Below are positions 12,559-18,241 of a stretch of 18,241 nucleotides of DNA, piece by piece. Source of the DNA: DASQDT01 sp036380435 (GTDB taxonomy: Bacteria; Acidobacteriota; Blastocatellia; Pyrinomonadales; Pyrinomonadaceae); NCBI GenBank assembly GCA_036380435.1, contig DASVES010000169.1, forward strand, positions 1 through 18,241, read 5' to 3'. The translations under genes and the position numbers were made by a program. The notes under the pieces were generated by a model. That model saw only the letters and a list, made by a program, of their open reading frames with translations. It searched no databases and was not told the origin of the DNA. Numbering within the stretch: the stretch's first letter is position 1; each line of letters opens with the position of its first letter.

Positions 12559-13767
12559 ATGAAGAACTTTTTACGGTTCATGACGCTAAACGCGATTGTG
12601 GCGGCCTGCGCCCTCTCGGCGTCGGCGCAGGTGCAGCCGGCGCAACCCAACGCGACGCCCGACGCCGACGCGGCGGCCAAGGCGGCCTGTACTGACCTCT
12701 ATACGAAGTGGCGCGACAACTACAAGGGCGACGCCGCGAAGCAGAAGATCGCCTACGAGGTGGGCAAACAGTTCGTCACTCAGTGCCCGAGCGACGAGTA
12801 CCTCTCCTACGTCCAGAAGTGGATTCCGAAGTACGAGGCCGCCATGCAGGGCGATCAACTGCAAAAGCAGTACGACGACTGCGTGAAGGCCAGCGATTGG
12901 AAGTGCATTCTCAACTCCGGCAAGCAACTCGCGGCGAAAGACCCCGAGAACCTGACGCTCTATCTCAACCTGACGGCCGCCGGTTCTTCGAGTAAGGACA
13001 AGACGCTCTTCGCGGAGTCGTTGAACGCCGCGGGCAGAACCATTCAACTCGTCGAGGCGGGAAAGGCCGACGCCTTCACGCCGGAGATGTGGAAGGGCAT
13101 TCCCTTCGCCAGCAACAAGGCCGAGCTGCTCGGCTTCCTCAACAACCTGTCGGCTTTCTACAGCCTCGACACGAAGCCGGCCGAGGCGGCCAAGTACGCC
13201 TTGAAGGCCGTGCAGAGTGAGGGCCGTTACAAGAAAGACCCGGCCGGCTATTACTACCTCTCACTGGCCTATCAGGCCGCGGAGTACGCGCCGCAGGCGC
13301 AGGCCTACAAGGCCGCCTGCGAGGGTAAGGAGCTGAACGACGAGTGCAAGATGAAGCTCGACACGCTGTACCTCGTCGTTGACCGCATCATCGACGCGCA
13401 CGCGCGCCTCGTCTCCCTGACCACGGACGCGACGGCGAAGGCCGCGCGCCTCAAGGAGCGTGAGGGCTTCTACAGGTTCCGAAACGAGGACAAGATCGAC
13501 GGCATGAACGAGCTGGTCGCCGGCATTCAGGCGAAGCCGCTGCTCCTGCCGAGCATGCAGACGATGCCGACGCCGGCCCCGGCGCCTTCGACCACGACGA
13601 CGACGCCGTCTGCCACCACCAGCAACCCCGGCACGGCCACGACGACGCCGGCCGCCACGACCACGACGACGCCGGCGCCGGCCAACGCCGCCAAGCCGGC
13701 GACGACGAGCACCACGACGCCGACGCCCAAGCCCACTAACGGCACGGCCGCCAAGCCGAAGCCCTAA
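12559..13767 (+). CDS. Secreted cysteine-containing helical protein with Thr/Pro-rich tail
   Basis: A 402-residue exported protein of unknown function. The signal peptide ends at about SASA-Q (residues 20-24); a VAAC at 14-17 could be read as a lipobox, but the hydrophobic core before it is short. The mature domain (35-330) looks helical and repeat-like (AIAYEVGKQFVTQCPSD-type and PAEAAKYALKAVQSEGRYKK, YYYLSLAYQAAEY), suggestive of divergent tetratricopeptide repeats. Six cysteines (44, 76, 108, 116, 254, 263) could form disulfides. The tail from about 337 is a long Thr/Pro/Ala-rich, probably disordered and surface-exposed, stretch. The ATG at 12559 has a GGAGGA ribosome binding site 10 nt upstream, which favours it over an upstream in-frame ATG at 12526. 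It stands alone between two strong terminators, so it is monocistronic. Confidence 0.8.
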   Translation: MKNFLRFMTLNAIVAACALSASAQVQPAQPNATPDADAAAKAACTDLYTKWRDNYKGDAAKQKIAYEVGKQFVTQCPSDEYLSYVQKWIPKYEAAMQGDQLQKQYDDCVKASDWKCILNSGKQLAAKDPENLTLYLNLTAAGSSSKDKTLFAESLNAAGRTIQLVEAGKADAFTPEMWKGIPFASNKAELLGFLNNLSAFYSLDTKPAEAAKYALKAVQSEGRYKKDPAGYYYLSLAYQAAEYAPQAQAYKAACEGKELNDECKMKLDTLYLVVDRIIDAHARLVSLTTDATAKAARLKEREGFYRFRNEDKIDGMNELVAGIQAKPLLLPSMQTMPTPAPAPSTTTTTPSATTSNPGTATTTPAATTTTTPAPANAAKPATTSTTTPTPKPTNGTAAKPKP

Positions 13768-13820
13768 GTAGGGCCGCGCCGGGTCTTCGGTTCCCGACGC
13801 GCTGCCAACTCTCCAAGCAG

Positions 13821-13844
13821 CCTGACTCGCAAGCGCGGGTCAGG
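13821..13844. repeat. Small hairpin CCTGAC...GTCAGG
   Basis: CCTGAC (13821-13826) pairs with the inverse at 13838-13844, with an inner CGC/GCG pairing around a short loop. It precedes the main terminator and may help end the transcript. Confidence 0.45.
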
Positions 13845-13854
13845 CAGTCGCTAA

Positions 13855-13910
13855 CGCGCCGGGGGCGCCCATCCGAGTTTTTCGGACGGCGTCCCCGGCG
13901 CGTTTTTGTT
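13855..13910 (+). terminator. Rho-independent terminator after the 12559-13767 gene
   Basis: CGCGCCGGGG (13855-13864) pairs with CCCCGGCGCG (13893-13902). An inner CCGA/TCGG pair sits between them and a TTTTT tract follows at 13903-13907. The T tract runs directly into a possible -10 (TACAAT, 13910-13915) for rnc. Confidence 0.9.
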
Positions 13911-13926
13911 ACAATCCCGCCCCAGC

Positions 13927-14715
13927 ATGACCGACGACACGCCCACCGACACCGCAACCGACTTCGACGCGCTCGAACAGGCGCTCGATTACGACTTCGA
14001 GAACCGCGCGCTGCTGGAGCGCGCCCTCACGCACCGCTCCTGGGCGCACGAGCACGTGGGGCCGGGCGAGGAGGCGCGCGCCCGTCAGTTGCACAACGAG
14101 GCGATGGAGTTCGTCGGCGACTCCGTGCTCGGCCTCGTCATCGCCGACGCGCTCTTCCACTCGCACCCCGAAGTGACCGAGGGCGAACTCTCCCGCATGA
14201 AGCACCGTCTGGTGAGCACGCAGACGCTCGCCCGCGTCGCGCGCCGGATGGGGATGGGCGAGCACCTGAGAGTGGGGCGCGGCGAAGAGAAGACCGGCGG
14301 CCGGCGCAAGCGCGCGCTCCTTGCCGACGTTTTCGAGGCGGTGCTCGCGGCCGTCTATCTCGACCGCGGGCTGGAGGCGGCGCGCGCCTTCGTCCTCCGT
14401 GCGCTCGAAGAGGAGATCGAGCAGGCCAGCCCCGAGCGGGCCGCCGCCCTCGACACCAAGACGTTGCTTCAGGAGCGACTTCAGGCCGAGCGCCACGTCG
14501 CACCCGTCTACAACCTCATCGAGACCGAGGGGCCGCCGCACCATCGCGTCTTCCACGTCGAAGTCTGCTGGGACGAACGGGCCGTGCGCGGCGAGGGCGG
14601 CACCATCAAGGCGGCCGAGGCCGAGGCCGCCCGCCGCGCCATCGAGCAGATGGGCGCCGCCCCCACCGGCGAAGCCGCCGCGCCCGAAGCCGTTCGAGAC
14701 GAAGCCGCGGACTGA
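13927..14715 (+). CDS. rnc: Ribonuclease III
   Basis: A 262-residue double-strand-specific endoribonuclease for rRNA and mRNA processing. The catalytic domain spans about 15-165: NEAMEFVGDSVL at 57-68 is the RNase III signature (Glu58, Glu61, Asp65), and ADVFEAVLAAVYLD at 133-146 supplies Asp134 and Glu137, the four-acidic-residue metal site. The double-stranded RNA-binding domain covers about 175-243 (DTKTLLQERLQAE, then GPPHHRVFHVEV and EAEAARRAIEQM). An Ala-rich tail follows. The ATG at 13927 is chosen over a TTG at 13906 inside the terminator. No Shine-Dalgarno is seen, and a -10-like TACAAT ends 11 nt before the ATG, so the transcript could be nearly leaderless. It is followed after 78 nt by lepB, which has its own promoter. 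Confidence 0.95.
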   Translation: MTDDTPTDTATDFDALEQALDYDFENRALLERALTHRSWAHEHVGPGEEARARQLHNEAMEFVGDSVLGLVIADALFHSHPEVTEGELSRMKHRLVSTQTLARVARRMGMGEHLRVGRGEEKTGGRRKRALLADVFEAVLAAVYLDRGLEAARAFVLRALEEEIEQASPERAAALDTKTLLQERLQAERHVAPVYNLIETEGPPHHRVFHVEVCWDERAVRGEGGTIKAAEAEAARRAIEQMGAAPTGEAAAPEAVRDEAAD

Positions 14716-14756
14716 AGCTACGCGCGCCGCCGCGCTGCCCCGCGTCACTGCGTCAC

Positions 14757-14785
14757 TTGACCGCCCCCGATTTCGTTCTTACATT
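14757..14785 (+). promoter_or_regulatory. Promoter for lepB placed for a leaderless transcript
   Basis: TTGACC (14757-14762), a 17-bp spacer and TACATT (14780-14785). Transcription would start about 7-9 nt after the -10, at 14792-14794. The ATG of lepB is at 14794, and no Shine-Dalgarno lies before it, so the mRNA would be leaderless or nearly so. Confidence 0.55.
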
Positions 14786-14793
14786 CATCTGTA

Positions 14794-15753
14794 ATGGACA
14801 ACGAGCAGACGGGAACGGGCGTCGCCGAGCCGCCGCCGGCCAGTGCGGGCGACCCTTACGCAAACTCTGCGGGCGCATCGGAAGAGAGAAGGCCGCTCGC
14901 GAGCGCGCCGGAAGAGACGCGGCCGCCGCAGGGGCCGCCGCGCGGGGTTCTGCGCGAATACTTCGAGTCGCTCGTCGTGACGGCGATCATGGCGCTCTTC
15001 GGGATGACGTTCGTCGTGCAGGCGGTCAAGGTGCCCACGGGGTCGATGCAGAACACGATCCTCATCGGCGACCACCTCCTCGTCAACAAGTTCATCTTCG
15101 CGCCGGGGCCGCCCGTCTTCTTCCTCCCGCAACGCGAAATCCGACGCGGCGACATCGTCGTCTTCAAGTACCCCGGCAAGTCGAAAGACCCGCAGTTCGA
15201 GCGCCACTTCATCGACGACACGCGCCCCGACAACATTCCCTTCAAGATCAACTACGTCAAAAGGGTCGTCGGCCTGCCCGGCGACGTGCTGGAACTTCGC
15301 GGCTCGCAGGTGCTCATCAACGGCCAGCCGCTCGACGAGCGGCGCGTCCCCGCCACGAACCCGCCCGACGACGACGACGAGCGCACGAGCGGCGACGAGA
15401 GCGGCGCCCCGCTCGGCGTCGCCGCCGACATCCCAGCGGTCGGCGAAGGCCCCTACGAAGTTTACTGGAGGCCCGACAGGTTCCGCGCGTCGCGCGCCGC
15501 CACGACCACGGCGGGCGAGAAGTTCGCCGTGCCCGAGGAGCACTACTTCGTGATGGGCGACAATCGCGAGAACAGTCAGGACAGCCGCTACTGGGGCTAC
15601 GTCCACCGCGACCTCGTCATCGGCCGCGCGATGTTCGTCTACTGGTCTTTCGACGAGAGCCTGCCCCGCAGCGAAGCCCCTTTCCCCTTAAACGCCCTCA
15701 GTGACTTCGTCTCCAACTCGCGCTGGGGCCGCACGGGCACGCTCGTCAAATAA
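14794..15753 (+). CDS. lepB: Signal peptidase I
   Basis: A 319-residue inner-membrane protease that removes signal peptides from exported proteins. The first 50 residues are a Pro/Ala/Glu-rich cytoplasmic segment. A single membrane helix follows at about 58-78 (SLVVTAIMALFGMTFVVQAV). Catalytic Ser84 is in PTGSMQNTI and the general base Lys156 in NYVKRVVGLPGD; GDNRENSQDSRYWGYV (from 255) is the family's C-terminal box. Between the Lys box and that C-terminal box is an acidic insertion at about 188-220 (DDDDERTSGDES). The many signal-peptide proteins in this window are its likely substrates. A promoter candidate with no leader (14757-14785) precedes it. The stop is 73 nt upstream of the BrkB-family gene. 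Confidence 0.95.
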   Translation: MDNEQTGTGVAEPPPASAGDPYANSAGASEERRPLASAPEETRPPQGPPRGVLREYFESLVVTAIMALFGMTFVVQAVKVPTGSMQNTILIGDHLLVNKFIFAPGPPVFFLPQREIRRGDIVVFKYPGKSKDPQFERHFIDDTRPDNIPFKINYVKRVVGLPGDVLELRGSQVLINGQPLDERRVPATNPPDDDDERTSGDESGAPLGVAADIPAVGEGPYEVYWRPDRFRASRAATTTAGEKFAVPEEHYFVMGDNRENSQDSRYWGYVHRDLVIGRAMFVYWSFDESLPRSEAPFPLNALSDFVSNSRWGRTGTLVK

Positions 15754-15800
15754 ACAAAAAGAATCGTCTCGTGACGCTTTCTCCTTCCCCCGGAGTAAGA

Positions 15801-15830
15801 ATGTCTCGCCGTAAGGAGGGGAGAAAATGA
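15801..15830 (+). other. Candidate short leader ORF overlapping the BrkB-family start
   Basis: ATG at 15801 opens a nine-codon frame (MSRRKEGRK) whose TGA at 15828-15830 overlaps the ATG at 15827 as ATGA. GGAG (15792-15795) lies 5 nt before it. A stretch CTCCTT (15781-15786) can pair with the downstream AAGGAG (15813-15818), hiding that ribosome binding site, or its CTCC part with the upstream GGAG. It may equally be chance, because the frame runs through the strong Shine-Dalgarno sequence. Confidence 0.35.
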
Positions 15831-17056
15831 TTAAAGCACTCAGCCTCGGTGGCCTGAGCTGGGCCGAGTTGGGCAAGCGCGTCTGGAGAGAGATAGAGGA
15901 GGACGAAGTCTTCGGACGCGCCGCTCAGCTCTCTTATTATTTCCTGCTCGCGCTCTTCCCGCTCCTGCTCTTTCTCACCTCGATCCTCGGCCTCATCGCC
16001 GACGAGAACGGCGAGCTGCGTAAGAGCCTCTTCGAGTACCTGGGGTCGGTGATGCCGGGTGAGGCGTCGAAGCTCGTCAGCGACGTGATCGATGGCAGCG
16101 GCGGCGGCAAGCTCTCGTTCGGCATTCTGGCGACGCTCTGGGCCGCCTCCAACGGCATGGGCGCTATCCTCGAAGCCCTCAACGTCGCCTACGAGGTGAA
16201 GGAGACGCGGCCGTGGTGGAAGGCGCGCATCGTCGCCATCGGTTTGACGTTCGCGTTGGCGCTGCTCATCCTCTCGGCGCTCGTCCTCGTGCTCTACGGC
16301 CATAACATCGCCGAGACCGTGGCGGGCAGCTTCGGTCTGGGCCGCGCCTTCGAGCTTGGCTGGAAGGTCTTGCAGTGGCCGATTGTGCTGGCCTTCGTGC
16401 TCCTCGCCTTCGCGCTCCTCTACTACTTCGCCCCCGACCTCCACGATCAGGACTGGAAGTGGGTCTCGCCCGGCGCCGTCCTCGGCGTCGCGCTCTGGCT
16501 CATCGTCTCCTTCGCCTTCCGCACCTACCTGCAATACTTCAACACTTACAGCGCCACCTACGGCTCGCTCGGCGCTGTCATCATCATGATGCTCTGGTTC
16601 TACTTCACGGGCCTCGCCATCCTCGTCGGCGGCGAGATCAATTCCGAGATCGAGAACGAGATGGCCAAGCAGGGAGCGCCCGACGCGAAGGAGAAGGGCG
16701 AGAAGGCGCCGGACGACGGCAAGCCCGAGGCCGCCGCGTCGGCAGAGGGGACGAGAGGGAAGGCGTCAGCCGATGCGACGGGAGGGACGGCCGTCGCTAG
16801 GAAAACCGACGCGGTCGCAGTGAAGAAGCCACAGAAGCAGACGGAGAAGGCGGGAAGGTCTGCACAAAGTTCTGTACCTGCCCGCCGGGGCCGCGACTCC
16901 GGCGCGGGCCTGACAAGCAACGCCTCTCAGGGACGCTCGCGCCTCAATTCTGAAGAGATGAGAACCGCGAAAAGAACCGCGCGCTCCTTCAGCCTCGGCA
17001 AGGCGGTCGTCGTCCTCGGTGCGTGGGTCGTCTCGAAAGTGCGCGGCAAGCGTTAG
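15827..17056 (+). CDS. YihY/virulence factor BrkB family membrane protein
   Basis: A 409-residue integral membrane protein. Residues 25-275 match the YihY/BrkB family: RAAQLSYYFLLALFPLLLFLT near the start, the WAASNGMGAILEALNVAYEV block at 105-123, and several hydrophobic helices to about 270 ending in 'YSATYGSLGAVIIMMLWFYF' and GGEINSEIE. The family was once called RNase BN by error; its function is unclear, with transport or envelope roles suggested. The tail from about 281 is a long charged, Ala/Lys/Glu-rich and probably disordered extension, much longer than in typical members. It ends with a short hydrophobic helix (AVVVLGAWVV) and a basic tip. AAGGAGG at 15813-15819 is a near-perfect ribosome binding site. 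It ends 13 nt from the convergent peptidase gene. Confidence 0.9.
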   Translation: MIKALSLGGLSWAELGKRVWREIEEDEVFGRAAQLSYYFLLALFPLLLFLTSILGLIADENGELRKSLFEYLGSVMPGEASKLVSDVIDGSGGGKLSFGILATLWAASNGMGAILEALNVAYEVKETRPWWKARIVAIGLTFALALLILSALVLVLYGHNIAETVAGSFGLGRAFELGWKVLQWPIVLAFVLLAFALLYYFAPDLHDQDWKWVSPGAVLGVALWLIVSFAFRTYLQYFNTYSATYGSLGAVIIMMLWFYFTGLAILVGGEINSEIENEMAKQGAPDAKEKGEKAPDDGKPEAAASAEGTRGKASADATGGTAVARKTDAVAVKKPQKQTEKAGRSAQSSVPARRGRDSGAGLTSNASQGRSRLNSEEMRTAKRTARSFSLGKAVVVLGAWVVSKVRGKR

Positions 17057-17069
17057 GCGGGGTCGGCGC

Positions 17070-18241
17070 TTAGCGTGTGCTCAACTGCGCCGCCGCCACT
17101 TCCATCACGAGGAGCTTCTTGATGCCGCGATAGAGCGGCTCGATTTCGCACCACTCGGTGAGGGCGTGCGAGTCGCCGCAGGGGCCGGCGCCGGTCGAGA
17201 TCGAGGGGATGCCGGCGAGGAGCGCGGCGATGGAATTGTTCGAGGCCGTCATCGTGATGGCGCCCTCAAAGCCCAACTCGCGGTGAACGGCCTCCATCAG
17301 CTTGACGAAAGGCGACTCGCGCAGGCCCGGTATCTGCGCCGCCGGCGTCTTCGAGATGACTTCGGTCTTCACCGTCATCTTCTCGCGCTCGGCCTCCTCC
17401 CGCACCACGTCGGCAATCTTCTTCTCCAACTCCCCGATCACTTCGTTACTCGTCGAGCGCAGATCGACGGTGAACCACGCGTCGGCCGCCTTGGCGTTGA
17501 CGACCTCGGCGCCGCCGAGCATGCCGATGTTGACGTGCGTCGGCGGGTTCTCGGGCAATTCGAGTTCGTAGATGCGGCGGACGGCGCGCGCCAAGGGGAG
17601 CGCGGCCGAGTAGGGCGGGTTGCGCGAGCGCGTGTGACCGCCGGGGCCGATGAGGTGGTGCCTGTACCAGTTGATGCCGATGCCGCCGTAGGTGAAGCCC
17701 TCGTAGCCGCCGTCGAGCGCGATGTAAAAGTCGATGCGCCCCTTGTTGTCTTTGACGTACTCCTCGGCGCCGCGAAGCGTGGTCTCCTCCTCGACCGTGA
17801 AGACGAAGACGAGGTCGCCTTTCGTCTTCACGTTGGCGGCGTCGAGCGCGCGAATGGTCGCCAGCATCGCCTCGATGTTGCGCGTATCGTCGCCGACGCC
17901 GGGGGCGTAGACGCGCCCGCCGCGCACCTCGGCCTTGATCTTCAAGCCCTCCTGAAAGACCGTGTCGAGGTGCGCGTCGATGACGACCAAGGGGCCGCCG
18001 CCCGTCCCCTTGCGCGTGGCGACGAGGTTGCCCGCCGAGTCGGAGCGCACTTCGAGCGACGCGGAGGCGCGCAGGAGCTTCTCGACGTAGAGCGCGCGCT
18101 CGCGCTCCTTGCCCGACGGCGCGTTGATCTCCGTGATCGCCACCCACTCGCGCAACGTCTCCGCGCGCTCGCGATCTACGTGGGCGAAGGCCGCTTTGAC
18201 GGCGGGACGGTCCAACAAGTCTTTGGCCTGTTCGATTGTCA
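17070..18241 (-). CDS. M20/M25/M40-family metallohydrolase (partial at window edge)
   Basis: A zinc peptidase or amidohydrolase of the M20 family. Metal ligands seen include the HLD of DAHLDTVF, the Asp pair of GVGDDTRN, the Glu pair of VEEETTLRGAEE and a C-terminal GDSHALTEWCE histidine. Blocks such as GGHTRS and MLGGAEVVNAKA are also typical. The reading frame is open to the window end: beyond an internal TTG at 18216-18218 it continues in frame with TIEQAKD to the last two bases, which fit the end of a start codon (?TG, plausibly ATG) that begins one base outside. The full protein would be about 390 residues. M20 enzymes hydrolyse small peptides or N-acyl amino acids; the substrate here is not clear. 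No signal peptide is visible, so it should be cytoplasmic. Confidence 0.92.
   Translation of the reverse strand, partial: TIEQAKDLLDRPAVKAAFAHVDRERAETLREWVAITEINAPSGKERERALYVEKLLRASASLEVRSDSAGNLVATRKGTGGGPLVVIDAHLDTVFQEGLKIKAEVRGGRVYAPGVGDDTRNIEAMLATIRALDAANVKTKGDLVFVFTVEEETTLRGAEEYVKDNKGRIDFYIALDGGYEGFTYGGIGINWYRHHLIGPGGHTRSRNPPYSAALPLARAVRRIYELELPENPPTHVNIGMLGGAEVVNAKAADAWFTVDLRSTSNEVIGELEKKIADVVREEAEREKMTVKTEVISKTPAAQIPGLRESPFVKLMEAVHRELGFEGAITMTASNNSIAALLAGIPSISTGAGPCGDSHALTEWCEIEPLYRGIKKLLVMEVAAAQLSTR

Noticed and set aside
13909..16534. Long minus-strand frames opposite rnc, lepB and the BrkB-family gene
   Set aside because: All are mirror frames of genes with clear family motifs, and none has its own support.
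17070..18241. The M20 peptidase as LysK, partner of the LysW-like protein
   Set aside because: LysK is an M20-family enzyme, but the two genes are 16 kb apart, there is no other lysine gene, and the carrier glutamate is missing. Only a weak link.

Overview
This is a GC-rich bacterial window, most likely from an Acidobacteriota chromosome. A Blastocatellia-like lineage is my guess. The clues are a secreted von Willebrand A protein of the 'VWFA-related Acidobacterial' type, carboxypeptidase-regulatory-like secreted proteins, many Gram-negative-style lipoproteins and envelope proteins, and GC-biased codon use that creates long antisense shadow ORFs. I see no rRNA, tRNA, CRISPR array, transposase or phage gene.

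Layout. 1-571: no convincing gene. 572-766 (+): a LysW-like mini zinc ribbon with an acidic tail. 771-865: a large heptamer hairpin at the convergent junction with a vWA protein gene (854-1897, -). Divergent promoters near 1941-2068 then serve that gene and a + pair: a two-domain carboxypeptidase-regulatory-like secreted protein (2129-2773) and a small HTH protein whose C-terminus looks like a sliding-clamp-binding motif (2797-3063). 3101-3162: a second hairpin at a convergent junction. 3169-4554 (-): a three-gene envelope operon (DsbD-alpha-like lipoprotein, two-TM protein, secreted protein). 4597-4913: a nested inverted-repeat block. 4917-5876 (-): a DUF4349 lipoprotein. 6022-9956 (-): a four-gene operon of sensor histidine kinase, sigma-54 response regulator, small coiled-coil protein and DUF4126 membrane protein, with another heptamer hairpin between kinase and regulator. 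9957-10379: a control region with face-to-face promoter candidates. 10380-12170 (+): a penicillin-binding-type transpeptidase with an unusual Arg/Lys-rich N-terminal region, ending at a strong terminator. 12559-13767 (+): a secreted cysteine-containing protein with a Thr/Pro tail, also followed by a strong terminator. 13927-14715: rnc. 14794-15753: lepB. 15827-17056: a YihY/BrkB-family membrane protein. 17070 to the window end (-): an M20 metallopeptidase whose start codon lies one base beyond the window.

Taken together, the genes are mostly about the cell envelope: secretion (signal peptidase I), periplasmic redox (DsbD-alpha-like), peptidoglycan (transpeptidase), lipoproteins and one two-component system. 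RNase III is the main housekeeping RNA enzyme. No single obvious new 'system' stands out. The least explained signal is a set of four intergenic inverted repeats. Three are built from short tandem units of about 7-10 nt, and each one lies at or inside the 3' end of a minus-strand gene. Other points worth a second look are the LysW homologue lacking its carrier glutamate, the clamp-motif HTH protein, the transpeptidase with a repeat-bearing polycation and two active-site-flanking cysteines, and a lepB promoter placed so that its mRNA should be leaderless.
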